Positions 50,643 to 60,301 of a stretch of DNA of 64,000 nucleotides are shown in pieces. The notes under the pieces were generated by a model. The model was not told the origin of the DNA. It saw only the letters and a list, made by a program, of their open reading frames with translations, and searched no databases. The stretch is taken from positions 1 through 64,000 of the forward strand of contig JAYRWY010000010.1 in assembly GCA_041917755.1 (NCBI GenBank), given 5' to 3'. The stretch is from RGZA01 sp041917755. GTDB taxonomy: Bacteria; Pseudomonadota; Alphaproteobacteria; UBA9219; RGZA01. Position numbers and translations under genes: made by a program. Positions within the stretch are counted from its first letter, which is position 1, and each line of letters begins with the position of its first letter.

Positions 50643-51440
50643 ATGGCCCTGCGCTCTGCCAATCTGGTGGTTATGACTAAAGCCGCCGAAAAAGCGGGCA
50701 AGGCCTTGCTGCGCGATTTTGGTGAAGTGGAACAACTTCAGGTTTCCAAAAAAGGCCCATCGGATTTCGTATCGAACGCTGATACCAAGGCCGAGCAGAT
50801 CTTGCGTGATGAGCTATCCCGTGCGCGTCCTGCTTATGGCATTATGGCCGAGGAAAGCACAACGGCGCGTCCTGATACCGAATTTACATTCATTATCGAC
50901 CCATTGGATGGTACCAGCAACTTCCTGCATGGTATTCCGCACTGGGCGGTTTCGATTGGTCTTGCCAAGGGCGATCAGATGATTGCCGGCGTGGTGTATG
51001 AACCCATCCGTGATGAAATGTTCTGGTGTGAAAAAGGGGCAGGCGCGTATTTGAACGCCAACCGTCTGCGTGTGTCGGGCCGCAGCAATCTGGATATTTC
51101 CCTTATTGCCACCGGCATTCCATTTAAGGGACATGAATCCCCGACTTTTATGACCGAGATGCAAGCCGTTGCCCCAAAGGTGGCGGGTATTCGCCGTATG
51201 GGTGCTGCATCGCTTGATTTAGCCTATGTGGCGGCAGGCCGCTATGATGGCTATTGGGAGCGCAATTTAAAGGCTTGGGATGTTGCGGCGGGTGCTGCAT
51301 TGGTGATGGAAGCGGGTGGTTCAGTGAGCCCATTTACCAGAGGCGATAACCCCGTATTTAAGGGCGATATTTTGGCCAGCAACCAAGCTTTGCACAAACA
51401 ATTGTGTGAATTATTAGGCGCGGCCTACACCATAATCTAA
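50643..51440 (+). CDS. suhB: inositol monophosphatase family protein (SuhB-like)
   Basis: A 265-residue magnesium-dependent phosphatase. Metal motif IIDPLDGTSNFLHGIP and the second metal aspartate in NLKAWDVAAGAALVMEAGG are present, as is EES in the first metal loop. SuhB also acts as a transcription factor partner in Escherichia coli; whether it does so here is unknown. The gene follows efp by 28 bp. Confidence 0.93.
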   Translation: MALRSANLVVMTKAAEKAGKALLRDFGEVEQLQVSKKGPSDFVSNADTKAEQILRDELSRARPAYGIMAEESTTARPDTEFTFIIDPLDGTSNFLHGIPHWAVSIGLAKGDQMIAGVVYEPIRDEMFWCEKGAGAYLNANRLRVSGRSNLDISLIATGIPFKGHESPTFMTEMQAVAPKVAGIRRMGAASLDLAYVAAGRYDGYWERNLKAWDVAAGAALVMEAGGSVSPFTRGDNPVFKGDILASNQALHKQLCELLGAAYTII

Positions 51441-51553
51441 GATATCTACGAATCTTTCCGGTTTGGGTTGATACGATGGGCTTTGCCCTTGCCGTAAAAA
51501 GCATTTAGTATCGGCTATCTTAATTCCGGCCTTAATCCTTTTGTTCTTCCCTG

Positions 51554-53887
51554 ATGTTTTTACAAAAATTAAAGCACCCATCTATGCATCTTGTGCTCTT
51601 TGCTATGTTGTCATGCCTGACGCTCTTTGCAGGCAAGCCTGCCTTCGCACAAGCGGCCCAGACTGTTGAGCAAGCTATTCAGGATGCCGCACCGCTAGAT
51701 CCGCCAGCCAATGATCCAAACGCAAGCGACCCGAATGCCGGTGAGCCAGCTACACCATCCCGTAAATTGTTCCAACCACGTGCGGGTTCATCCGCAGCAT
51801 CGACCAAGAAAAGCAGCAAAAAAAGTTCCAAGGATTTCGTAGCCGCGCATAGTGCAAAAGCTGCGCGTAAGCCAGTTCGTACATTGAGTGCGCCTGCACC
51901 TAAAAAATCCGAGCCGACTGTACAATCTGATGATTTAATGAGCGCGATGCGCGATGGATTGAACCCGCAGCCTGCAGCGCCAGCAGCCGAAGCAACTGCA
52001 ACGACAAGTGCGGTTCCGGCGGCACCATCTGAGCAGGTTTTAAACCCGATGCCATCGGGCAAGTTGTTTCATCCTACTGCCAAAACAGCGCCTACTGATA
52101 TTAACGCAGGCGCAAACACGTTACCTGATGTGACGCCGAAAACGCCAGCGCCAGCAAGCACAGCGGCACCAAAACCTGCAGCAGCTCCGGCAGCGCCAAC
52201 TGCAACGCCAACTGCAACGATTGATGCGCCATCCAAGGAAGTGAAAAAAGAAGAACCCAAAAAAGATACAGCAAAAACAGGCGCGCCCTTATTGAGCGAT
52301 TTGAATGAAGCCCCAACGGGTGCTGAAGATGTGAAGGGTGACGTAGCTGCACCAGCAGTTGAAAGCAAACCACAACCCAAGGCTGAAGCTGCGCCAACCC
52401 CCGCAGCTGAGCCAGCCAAGCCTGAAAACGAAGGTTTTTCTGCGCCGCGACCTTTATTCTCGGCTTTGAACGATACACGTAAGCGTCCGGGCATTAAGCG
52501 TGTAGTACGCACAGAAGCATTTGCTCCTGCACCTGCAAACTTGCCGCCGGTAACGCCAGCGACAACACAATCAGTTGCTGCTGAAAAAGAACCGATGATC
52601 AAGCCGGTAGCCAGCGAAACGGCTGTTGCAGAAAACCCAGAAAAAAAATCAATTTGGGGCGCACCAAATCCGGAAATGACCAAAGGCAAGGTATTGTTCA
52701 GCCAAAGTGCTGATGGTTCTGTGCCAGAGCCAAAAGACGTAAGCGAAGTAAAACCTGTTGACGTAAAAACCCCGGAAGCAAAAAATGAAGAAGCAAAGGC
52801 CGCTGAGCCTGCGGCTGGCGAGCCAACCAATATCGGCCCAGAGGTTCACGCCTTGTGCGGAGCTGCCAATGGCAGCGATGTTGAAGCAGCACCAACTACA
52901 AATTTGTGTGCGCAGGGTAAGGCAACCAGCGTGATCGGAAGCGGGCCATTCATGTGGTCGTGTCAGGATACCGAAAGCGATAATGTCGTGAATTGTTCGG
53001 CGAACTATATGGTTGTGGGTGTGTGCGGCAGTGCTAACGGCGTTGCAACCAGTAAAGCGCCCACCAGCAATTTGTGCAGCAGTGGTAAACCATCAGGCGC
53101 TAGTGGCACCGGTCCATTTGTATGGGTATGTGCAGGTGAGGGCAGCGGTATGAGTGCGCATTGCCAAGCCCCGTTACTAACCGCTGATAATCAAAACGAC
53201 ATCAAAGCAGCCGAACCTGTTGCCGCGGATGCATCAACCGCCAAGGCGGGCAATGAATGCACCCCGACGGTCAAGCGTTGGACCATTACATGTCAGCAAG
53301 GTGGTTACCCATCAAATTATACCGGTATGATTGTAGGCGAGACGCAAACCTTGTGTCCGATGAATGTGGAACGCGGAGTATGGTTGTCGAACAACTGTGC
53401 GGCATCAACGGGAAGTATTGCAGTATCCAAGTCGCCCGGCATGTTGGAAGTGCCAGCACCAAAACGCAAAGTGGTGGATGCCTTGCCACCCATGTCGCCA
53501 TTGGCAGCCGACAAACTGGATATGCCACGTAAATTGTTTACCCCGCATTTTAAACGCGGCGCAGGCGAGAAGGTTGAAGAAGAAGTTACCACCATTAGTT
53601 TTGCGCCAAAGTCGGAAGGATTGGATGGACAAGCAACCAGCATATTGGAAAGTATGATTGGGTCGTTGCGCGCAGATGAAAAATCCATCATCACGCTGAA
53701 TGCCTATGCGGCAGTTGGCCAAGATGGCGACCAGCAGGAATCCCGCCGCATTGCACTTGCCCGTGCATTGGCAGCGCGTAGCTATCTGATGCGCAAGGGT
53801 ATCCCCAGCAGCCGCATTGACGTTCGTGCCATTGGCCCCGCCAGTGACGCGCATGGTGATGACAGGGTTGATATTAAGGTCAAATAG
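51554..53887 (+). CDS. large envelope protein with OmpA-like C-terminus
   Basis: A 777-residue secreted protein. A signal peptide (about 33 residues, ending KPAFA) is followed by a long Ala/Pro/Lys-rich disordered region (35-430). Two tandem 56-residue cysteine-rich repeats follow, with cysteines at 435, 452, 470 and 481, then 491, 508, 526 and 537. A further Cys-containing segment spans 565-615, and the C-terminal OmpA-like peptidoglycan-binding domain spans about 680-777 (NAYAAVGQDGDQQESRRIAL and RIDVRAIG). An LF motif of the KLFxP type recurs five times. It probably anchors to peptidoglycan and projects repeats into the periplasm or out of the cell. Confidence 0.85.
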   Translation: MFLQKLKHPSMHLVLFAMLSCLTLFAGKPAFAQAAQTVEQAIQDAAPLDPPANDPNASDPNAGEPATPSRKLFQPRAGSSAASTKKSSKKSSKDFVAAHSAKAARKPVRTLSAPAPKKSEPTVQSDDLMSAMRDGLNPQPAAPAAEATATTSAVPAAPSEQVLNPMPSGKLFHPTAKTAPTDINAGANTLPDVTPKTPAPASTAAPKPAAAPAAPTATPTATIDAPSKEVKKEEPKKDTAKTGAPLLSDLNEAPTGAEDVKGDVAAPAVESKPQPKAEAAPTPAAEPAKPENEGFSAPRPLFSALNDTRKRPGIKRVVRTEAFAPAPANLPPVTPATTQSVAAEKEPMIKPVASETAVAENPEKKSIWGAPNPEMTKGKVLFSQSADGSVPEPKDVSEVKPVDVKTPEAKNEEAKAAEPAAGEPTNIGPEVHALCGAANGSDVEAAPTTNLCAQGKATSVIGSGPFMWSCQDTESDNVVNCSANYMVVGVCGSANGVATSKAPTSNLCSSGKPSGASGTGPFVWVCAGEGSGMSAHCQAPLLTADNQNDIKAAEPVAADASTAKAGNECTPTVKRWTITCQQGGYPSNYTGMIVGETQTLCPMNVERGVWLSNNCAASTGSIAVSKSPGMLEVPAPKRKVVDALPPMSPLAADKLDMPRKLFTPHFKRGAGEKVEEEVTTISFAPKSEGLDGQATSILESMIGSLRADEKSIITLNAYAAVGQDGDQQESRRIALARALAARSYLMRKGIPSSRIDVRAIGPASDAHGDDRVDIKVK

Positions 53888-53907
53888 CTATAAAAATCTC
53901 CACCTTG

Positions 53908-53933
53908 TCTGGCGGCTTCTTTCTGCGGCCAGA
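53908..53933 (+). terminator. weak hairpin after the OmpA-like gene
   Basis: TCTGGC (53908-53913) and GCCAGA (53928-53933) pair with a 14-nt loop, followed by TTT. It is a weak terminator candidate between the OmpA-like gene and gapR. Confidence 0.3.
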
Positions 53934-53974
53934 TTTCATTCACATTCAAATCATACATAGGAAAAGGATTATCC

Positions 53975-54256
53975 ATGTCCGCACAAACCAGCGCCATTAA
54001 AGTCAGTGCAGGTACCACTCCCGGAAATTTCGCCGGTGACCGTTTGAAGACCTTGATTGAACGTATTGAACGTCTGGAAGAAGAAAAAGCAGGTTTGGCA
54101 GAAGATGTTCGCGATGTATTTGCGGAAGCCAAGTCAGCAGGATTTGATGTTAAAGTGATGCGCCAGGTTATTCGTTTGCGCAAGATTGATGGCAATGAAC
54201 GCGCAGAGCAGGAAGAAATTCTGGAACTGTATAAAGCTGCACTCGGAATGCTCTAA
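53975..54256 (+). CDS. gapR: GapR-type nucleoid-associated protein (DUF2312)
   Basis: A 93-residue protein matching DUF2312: LKTLIERIERLEEEKAGLAEDVRDVFAEAKSAGFD (in parts, IERIERLEEEKAGL and AEDVRDVFAEAKS), then VMRQVIRLRKIDG and ELYKAALGML. In Caulobacter GapR is a tetramer encircling overtwisted DNA ahead of polymerases and is needed for replication. Here the N-terminal 20 residues are an extra variable tail. Confidence 0.93.
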   Translation: MSAQTSAIKVSAGTTPGNFAGDRLKTLIERIERLEEEKAGLAEDVRDVFAEAKSAGFDVKVMRQVIRLRKIDGNERAEQEEILELYKAALGML

Positions 54257-54286
54257 TCGGGTTATTCCAATTTATAGAAATACGTA

Positions 54287-55345
54287 ATGGCTGAGTTTCC
54301 ACCGTTTTTTTTAAGAAACATCTGGTATTACGCAATACCTTCGCAGACGCTTGCCAAAGGCAAAATGCTGGCCAAAACCCTGTTGGGCGAGCCGGTTTTA
54401 TTTGCAAGAGCAGCCAATGGCAGTGTCTTTGCGCTGCGTGATATATGCCCGCATCGTGCCATGCCGCTTTCATGTGGCCGGTTTGATGGCGAGCAGGTGG
54501 AATGTTGTTATCATGGCTGGAAGTTCGATAAAGACGGGGTTTGCCGCGATATACCGTGGCTGACCGGACATGAGGACATTGACCCCGCTAACATCAAGGT
54601 ACGTACCTATCCAGTGTATGAGGCACAAGGCAATATCTGGATATTCATGGCGGATAAATCAGCCAATGTGAAGATTGAAGATGTGTCACATCGTCCGCCT
54701 GTATTACCGGGAGTAGGGGATCATGCCAAGCCCGGTATCTGGACTACATCCATTTTTCCATGTCATGTCGATCATGCTGTGATTGGATTAATGGACCCTG
54801 CGCATGGGCCGTATGTGCATCAGGCGTGGTGGTGGCGTGGTAAAACATCCATTCATGAAAAAGCAAAAGCCTTTGGCCCATCGCCATTCGGGTTTGTTAT
54901 GAAGAAGCACAAACCATCGGCGAATTCATTTGGTTATAAAATTTTAGGCGGCGTTGCTGAAACGGAAATTTTCTTTCAACTGCCCGGCACGCGAATTGAA
55001 CATATTGAAGTCGGCAAACATCATGTTATCAACCTGACCTGTGTGACGCCGATATCGGATACCGAAACTCAAATCACTCATTTGATATACTGGACGCAAT
55101 CGTGGCTCTATCTTATCACGCCGTTTTTTCGTCCATTCATGGAGCGTTTTATCGAACAAGACCGGAGTGTGGTGGTTCAGCAACAAGTCGGATTGCAGCA
55201 CGAAAAATCCATGCTGTTATTGAAAGACGCCGACACGTTGGCGCGCTGGTACTTCCAGTTGAAGCAGGAATATGTAAAAGCTGCTTCCGAGTCCCGTGCT
55301 TTTAATAACCCGGTGCCTGAGGTAACGTTGCGTTGGCGAAGCTAA
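54287..55345 (+). CDS. Rieske-type non-haem iron oxygenase subunit
   Basis: A 352-residue oxygenase. The Rieske [2Fe-2S] ligands are C54, H56, C73 and H76 (CPHR and CYHGW). The mononuclear iron site is in HVDHAVIGLMDPAHGPYVH, with the two histidines and a bridging aspartate. The fold fits ring-hydroxylating or O-demethylating oxygenases such as VanA and related sterol or pheophorbide enzymes. No reductase gene is adjacent. The substrate is unknown. Confidence 0.88.
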   Translation: MAEFPPFFLRNIWYYAIPSQTLAKGKMLAKTLLGEPVLFARAANGSVFALRDICPHRAMPLSCGRFDGEQVECCYHGWKFDKDGVCRDIPWLTGHEDIDPANIKVRTYPVYEAQGNIWIFMADKSANVKIEDVSHRPPVLPGVGDHAKPGIWTTSIFPCHVDHAVIGLMDPAHGPYVHQAWWWRGKTSIHEKAKAFGPSPFGFVMKKHKPSANSFGYKILGGVAETEIFFQLPGTRIEHIEVGKHHVINLTCVTPISDTETQITHLIYWTQSWLYLITPFFRPFMERFIEQDRSVVVQQQVGLQHEKSMLLLKDADTLARWYFQLKQEYVKAASESRAFNNPVPEVTLRWRS

Positions 55346-55393
55346 GGTTAGATTCGCTCACGTTTTCGGGATGCCATTATTCAGGACAGCTTC

Positions 55394-56215
55394 GTGGATA
55401 GTTTTAGCTTTTGGCTTGGCAAGATTTTATGGGCGGTATTTTCGCCTGCGCATCTCATTGTCATTTTATTTATCATCAGCTTTTTTCTGAAATCCAATGC
55501 CATTAAATCATTCCTTCGTGGACTGACGGCGTTATTTTTCCTGATTGCCTTATTGTTCCCGATTGGTGATTGGGCGCTTTTACCACTTGAAACATGCAGC
55601 CCGGATCAGGGTATGCCCATGCGCGTCGATGGTGTGATGGTTCTTGGTGGCGCGGTAAACACCAATTTATCAAATGCCCGAAACGCGATTGCATTTAATG
55701 ACTCTGCAGAGCGTGTATTCGCACTTTTGAAATTGCTAAAGCAGTATCCATCTGCACAATTTTTATATACGGGTGGTAGTGGTTCGCTGAAGCAAAATGG
55801 CTTGGGTGAGGCGGAATATGTGAAGCAATATCTGGATGAGATGGGTATGCACCCGCAAAGTATGATTTTCCAGAGCCAGACGCGTAATACTTATGAAGAT
55901 GCATTGATGAATAAGGAAGTATTTGGCAAAACACCCAAGCAAAACTGGCTTTTGGTGACCTCTGCCTTTCATATGCCACGAAGTTTTGGTTTACTGCAGA
56001 AAATGGGGCAAAAGAGCGAAACAGCCTTTTATCCCTATGTAGTGGATTATAAAACATCGGGTAAGTTCAAATTTGAAATGCGTATGGATTTGCCGCAAAC
56101 CCTGTTAAAGCTTGATACCGCTGCACATGAATATGTGGGGCTGTTATTCAACTTGCTGCTTAAACGCAGCGATAGTTATCTTTCCTGCTCCGTTAAATCC
56201 CAATTATTACAGTAA
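55394..56215 (+). CDS. YdcF/ElyC-family protein (DUF218)
   Basis: A 273-residue membrane protein with two N-terminal membrane helices (about 15-35 and 40-57) and a DUF218 domain. Motifs: VDGVMVLGGAVN, FLYTGGSGSLKQNG, SQTRNTYEDAL and VTSAFHMPRS. ElyC and SanA relatives influence envelope integrity and undecaprenyl-linked metabolism. The start is GTG. It lies among cell-wall genes (mltB, rlpA, dacA). Confidence 0.88.
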   Translation: MDSFSFWLGKILWAVFSPAHLIVILFIISFFLKSNAIKSFLRGLTALFFLIALLFPIGDWALLPLETCSPDQGMPMRVDGVMVLGGAVNTNLSNARNAIAFNDSAERVFALLKLLKQYPSAQFLYTGGSGSLKQNGLGEAEYVKQYLDEMGMHPQSMIFQSQTRNTYEDALMNKEVFGKTPKQNWLLVTSAFHMPRSFGLLQKMGQKSETAFYPYVVDYKTSGKFKFEMRMDLPQTLLKLDTAAHEYVGLLFNLLLKRSDSYLSCSVKSQLLQ

Positions 56216-56226
56216 AGAAATATCTG

Positions 56227-57210
56227 ATGAAGCCTATGCGTTTTAAATCTATTGTTTGTGTTGTGCTGTTGGCGGTGATGACCCTTGGGGCGTTTTCCGC
56301 GCGTGCAGAAGAATTTAGCCTATGGATTGATAAAACCATCAAGGAAGCAATTGCGCACGGGGTTCGCCCGCAAACCGCATATAACGCTTTGTCGATTGTG
56401 AATTTTGATGAAAGCGTCATTGAAAAAGACCGTAAGCAACCTGAATCCACGATTACGGCGGTTCAGTATTGGAAGCGCATTGTTACCACCCAGCGCATTG
56501 AACGCGCCAAAAGTTTCTATAACGCCAATCGTGTAATGCTTAATCAAGTGGCGGATACCTATAGCGTGCCGGCACGCTATATTGTTGCGTTACTGAGCGT
56601 TGAAAGCCAGTTTGGTGAAGTGCAGGGTGATACGAATATTATTCAATCTCTTGCCTCGCTTGCCTTTGAAGGACGCCGCACCGAATTTTTCAAGGCAGAG
56701 TTATTCAACGCATTGAAAATTATTGATAAGGGGCATATCCGCCAGGAAGACATGACAGGGTCATGGGCGGGCGCAATGGGATGGTGCCAGTTTATGCCTT
56801 CCAGCTTTTTGAAATTCGGCGTGGATTTTGATGGCGATGGCCGGATTGATATTTGGAATACGCCTGCGGATGCGGCGGCATCGGCTGCTAACTATTTACA
56901 TCTTTCAGGTTGGAACCCCGATGAGTCATGGGGCCGCCAAGTGCGTTTGACGCGTCCTGTGCCTGAGGACTATCTGGGCCGTGAAGTAAAACGACCCATC
57001 AGTGAATGGACACAGATGGGTGTAAAGACCATGCAGGGTAAGGCTTTGCCCGATAAAAAGAATCTTGAGGCGTCATTGATTATGCCGGATGGGGCGGAAG
57101 GTTCGGCCTTTTTGGTGTACAACAATTTCAACGTAATTATGCAGTGGAACCGATCCACGTATTTTGCCACATCGATTGGGATGATTGCCGACAAACTGTC
57201 TGGTAAATAG
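56227..57210 (+). CDS. mltB: membrane-bound lytic transglycosylase, MltB type
   Basis: A 327-residue periplasmic transglycosylase that cleaves glycan strands. It has a signal peptide (about 27 residues) without a clear lipobox, the catalytic glutamate in VALLSVESQFGEVQGD, and family segments GSWAGAMGWCQFMPSSF and IWNTPADAAASAANYL. Catalytic domain length is complete. It begins an envelope row with rlpA and dacA. Confidence 0.93.
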   Translation: MKPMRFKSIVCVVLLAVMTLGAFSARAEEFSLWIDKTIKEAIAHGVRPQTAYNALSIVNFDESVIEKDRKQPESTITAVQYWKRIVTTQRIERAKSFYNANRVMLNQVADTYSVPARYIVALLSVESQFGEVQGDTNIIQSLASLAFEGRRTEFFKAELFNALKIIDKGHIRQEDMTGSWAGAMGWCQFMPSSFLKFGVDFDGDGRIDIWNTPADAAASAANYLHLSGWNPDESWGRQVRLTRPVPEDYLGREVKRPISEWTQMGVKTMQGKALPDKKNLEASLIMPDGAEGSAFLVYNNFNVIMQWNRSTYFATSIGMIADKLSGK

Positions 57211-57317
57211 TTGAAATTGCCGCATTAAATTTCTTTACGTTTTGGTAACCGAATCTGGAAGACTGTGCAAAACCATCTCTTGCTATGGGTTGCAAGGACT
57301 GACCCAAAAGGATTTTC

Positions 57318-58457
57318 ATGTCATACAAACATTTCTCACGCATTGCGCTCGCGTTATTGTTGTTGGTAGCTGTTACATCATGCTCCGATACACGCGATTA
57401 CGGAAAAGGCAGCGGCGCACCCGGCCAGTATAAAGTTGGCGAGCCATACGAAATCGACGGCATCCGCTATTACCCCAAAGAGGATTACCGTTATTCTGAA
57501 ACGGGTATTGCATCATGGTATGGGCCTGGCTTTGAAGGTAAGCGCACCGCCAATGGTGAAACATTTGATCCGGGTGAATTAACCGCTGCGCATCGCACAT
57601 TGCCTATGCCATCTTTGGTGCGTGTAACCAATCTGGATAACGGTAAATCTGTGGTGGTTCGCGTGAATGATCGCGGCCCATTTGCGAATAACCGTATTAT
57701 CGATTTGTCACAACGTGCTGCTGAGCTGCTCGGTTTTGCTAACCTAGGCACGGCTAAGGTACGCGTTGATATTATGGCGATTGAAAGTAAGGCGATTGCG
57801 GATGCAGCCAAGAAGCGCGGTTATATTGCCCCGCCACGTGGCCAATCAGGCGGCGAGACGAAACTGGCATCCAAGTCTGAATTCATTATGCCAAAGGCAG
57901 AAATGCAGGACGCAGAGGCCATTACGGAAACCGCCAAGGTTGAAACCGTGGATGCTGTGCCATTGGAGCCTGTTAATTCTAGCGTAGAAAGCGCAGAGCT
58001 TTCAGCACCGGCCGTCCAGCAAGTGGAAGAAGCAAGCATTACCAACCCCGGCAAGCCAGTGGTTGTTACCCAAGAAGCCCCCAAGGCCAAGACGCTGGGT
58101 ACTATCAAACGTTCAACGGCTGCGCCGACCCCGCTCGTGCGTGAGCCAAAGCTGACCTCTATTCCTGGTCAAGTGGTGCAGGGCCGTTTTTATCCTGCCC
58201 CACAGGTTAAGCAGATGAAGGTCACCGGTAAGCAACGCATCTATATTCAGGCAGGTGCCTTTGCCCAAAAGGATAACGCCAACCGGATGAAGCAAAGCCT
58301 TTCGAAAATTGCAACTGCATCGGTTAGTGAAATTTCGGTGAAGGGTAAAAAACTTTTCCGTGTTCGCCTTGGACCACTAAAAGATGTGAAAGAAGCTGAC
58401 CGAGTACTTGCCAAGGTATTGCCGCAGAGTGATAAGGCGCGTATTACTGTAGAGTAA
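57318..58457 (+). CDS. rlpA: septal ring lytic transglycosylase RlpA with SPOR domain
   Basis: A 379-residue lipoprotein. The lipobox VTSC gives acylated C22. The RlpA double-psi barrel (about 55-150) has GIASWYGPGFEGKRTANGE and VVRVNDRGPF with the catalytic aspartate. A Pro/Ala/Val-rich linker follows (160-290), and the C-terminal SPOR domain (about 305-379, IYIQAGAFAQKDNANRMKQ) binds denuded septal peptidoglycan. A ribosome site AAAGGAT precedes the start. Confidence 0.94.
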   Translation: MSYKHFSRIALALLLLVAVTSCSDTRDYGKGSGAPGQYKVGEPYEIDGIRYYPKEDYRYSETGIASWYGPGFEGKRTANGETFDPGELTAAHRTLPMPSLVRVTNLDNGKSVVVRVNDRGPFANNRIIDLSQRAAELLGFANLGTAKVRVDIMAIESKAIADAAKKRGYIAPPRGQSGGETKLASKSEFIMPKAEMQDAEAITETAKVETVDAVPLEPVNSSVESAELSAPAVQQVEEASITNPGKPVVVTQEAPKAKTLGTIKRSTAAPTPLVREPKLTSIPGQVVQGRFYPAPQVKQMKVTGKQRIYIQAGAFAQKDNANRMKQSLSKIATASVSEISVKGKKLFRVRLGPLKDVKEADRVLAKVLPQSDKARITVE

Positions 58458-58482
58458 TTCATCACTCCTTGGAGTCTCTCTA

Positions 58483-59637
58483 ATGCGTTTTCTGACTGCG
58501 CTTCTACTCGCGCTATTGCCCACCTTTGCACATGCTGCTCCGGCACCCACCGCCCCACAAATTGCGCCAGGTGATACGCTTGCCAAGCAGGCATATTTGA
58601 TTGATGTAAATACCCAAACCGTATTGCTGGACAAAGGCGGCGAGACCAAAATGCCGACCTCCAGCATGAGCAAGATGATGACCGTGTATATGGTTTTCGA
58701 TGCGCTCAAGCAGAAAAAGATTTCATTAACCGATGATTTTACAGTTAGTGAAAAAGCGTGGCGCATGGAAGGTTCACGTTCCTTTATGCCGATTAATAGC
58801 AAAGTAAAAGTTGAAGACCTTATTCGCGGCGTGATTATTCAATCAGGTAATGATGCGGCATTGGTATTGGCTGAAGGTGTTTCAGGGTCTGAGAGCGCAT
58901 TCATGGCGGCATGCAACGAAAAAGCGCAAGAGTTGGGCATGAAGAGCAGCCATTTTGCAAACCCAGCCGGTTTACCTGATCCGGAACATTATTCAACACC
59001 GCAGGATTTGGCGTTGTTGGCATGGCATCTGATATATGATTTTCCGGAGTATTACCATTATTTTGCCGAGAAGGAATTTACCTTTAACAACATCAAGCAG
59101 GGTAACCGCAACCCGCTGCTCTACCGCAATATCGGCGCAGACGGTTTGAAAACCGGCCATGCAGATGAAGCAGGATATGGCATTACGGCATCGGCGATAC
59201 GTAATGGTCGCCGTTTGATTTTGGTGGTAAATGGGCTTGGCAATATGCAGGAACGCGCTGATGAATCTGCGCGTCTTATCAATTATGGTTTTGATGAATT
59301 TGCGCTGGTCAATTTAGCAAAGAAGGATGAACCGTTACGTAGTGTGAAGGTTGCCTTTGGTGAAGCCAAGACTGTGGCCATTGCCGTGACAAGCGATGTT
59401 GCAGCAACAGTAAAAAATGCAGAGCGCAGTAAAGTGAAAACCAATATTGCCATGAATGAACCCGTTGAGGCACCAATCGCCAAGGGCACGGAAATTGGCA
59501 AATTCAATGTATTTGTGGGTGATAAGAAGCTTGCTGAATATCCCGTTGTGGCTGCCGAAGATGTCGCTAAACTTGGGTTCTTCCCGCTAATGTGGGCTAA
59601 ACTACGCTTTATGCTAACTGGTAAATATGACGAATAA
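58483..59637 (+). CDS. dacA: D-alanyl-D-alanine carboxypeptidase (DacA/DacF type)
   Basis: Penicillin-binding protein of 384 residues. Signal peptide ends at about 18 (AHA). Active-site motifs: SxxK as S61-M-S-K64 (PTSSMSKMM), SxN in IIQSGNDAAL, and KTG in DGLKTGHADEAG. A C-terminal beta domain and a terminal amphipathic helix (LMWAKLRFMLTGKY) for membrane attachment are present. GGAG lies eight bases upstream of the start. Its end overlaps tmk by 11 bp. Confidence 0.95.
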   Translation: MRFLTALLLALLPTFAHAAPAPTAPQIAPGDTLAKQAYLIDVNTQTVLLDKGGETKMPTSSMSKMMTVYMVFDALKQKKISLTDDFTVSEKAWRMEGSRSFMPINSKVKVEDLIRGVIIQSGNDAALVLAEGVSGSESAFMAACNEKAQELGMKSSHFANPAGLPDPEHYSTPQDLALLAWHLIYDFPEYYHYFAEKEFTFNNIKQGNRNPLLYRNIGADGLKTGHADEAGYGITASAIRNGRRLILVVNGLGNMQERADESARLINYGFDEFALVNLAKKDEPLRSVKVAFGEAKTVAIAVTSDVAATVKNAERSKVKTNIAMNEPVEAPIAKGTEIGKFNVFVGDKKLAEYPVVAAEDVAKLGFFPLMWAKLRFMLTGKYDE

Positions 59638-60244
59638 TCGCGGTGTTTTTATAACATTGGAAGGCGGGGAAGGCGCAGGTAAAACCACGCAAATCGCCCG
59701 CCTGAAATCGCGGTTGGAGAGTAAGGGAAAGACAGTTATCACGACACGTGAGCCCGGCGGCAGTGTTGGCGCAGAAGCCATTCGTAAATTGTTAGTTGAA
59801 GGTGATACGCATCGATGGGATGCGATGACCGAAGCGCTGTTATTATTTGCTGCGCGCCGCGACCATGTTGAGAAAGTTATTTTGCCTGCCTTATCAAAAG
59901 GCGAATGGGTCATCAGCGACAGATTTTACGATAGCAGTTACGCCTATCAAGGATATGGGCAGGGGTTGGAGCTGACTAAACTTGATGAGCTACGCAAGCT
60001 TTCGATTGGTGACATGAAGCCGGATGTGACCTTCATTCTTGATCTACAGGTTGAGGTAGGTTTGAAACGTGCAGCGGTTGAACAGCGTTACGAACGGATG
60101 GGAATCCCCTTTCATGAAAAACTGCGTGCGGGGTTTCTGAGCATTGCCAAAGCCGAGCCAGCCCGCGTTAAAGTGATAGATGCCAGCCAGAGCGTAGAAG
60201 GCGTAGAAAACGCCATTTATCAACATATTAGCCCATTTATTTAG
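59627..60244 (+). CDS. tmk: thymidylate kinase
   Basis: Phosphorylates dTMP to dTDP. The 205-residue enzyme has the P-loop GGEGAGKTTQ, the DRx motif in VISDRFYDSSYAYQGYG, and a LID region with QRYERMG. The start lies within the end of dacA. The order tmk, holB, metG, tatD is a conserved alphaproteobacterial row. Confidence 0.96.
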   Translation: MTNNRGVFITLEGGEGAGKTTQIARLKSRLESKGKTVITTREPGGSVGAEAIRKLLVEGDTHRWDAMTEALLLFAARRDHVEKVILPALSKGEWVISDRFYDSSYAYQGYGQGLELTKLDELRKLSIGDMKPDVTFILDLQVEVGLKRAAVEQRYERMGIPFHEKLRAGFLSIAKAEPARVKVIDASQSVEGVENAIYQHISPFI

Positions 60245-60301
60245 CACATTAGTTTATGGGCCTGTTATTGTGTTGTAGGCAAAGCATGCTAATCTCTTGG
60301 C

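Noticed and set aside
52069..52830. Long minus-strand open frame of 253 codons inside the OmpA-like gene
   Set aside because: It is antisense to a Pro/Ala-rich region, which produces long Gly/Ala/Ser-rich shadow frames. The plus-strand gene has a signal peptide and an OmpA domain.
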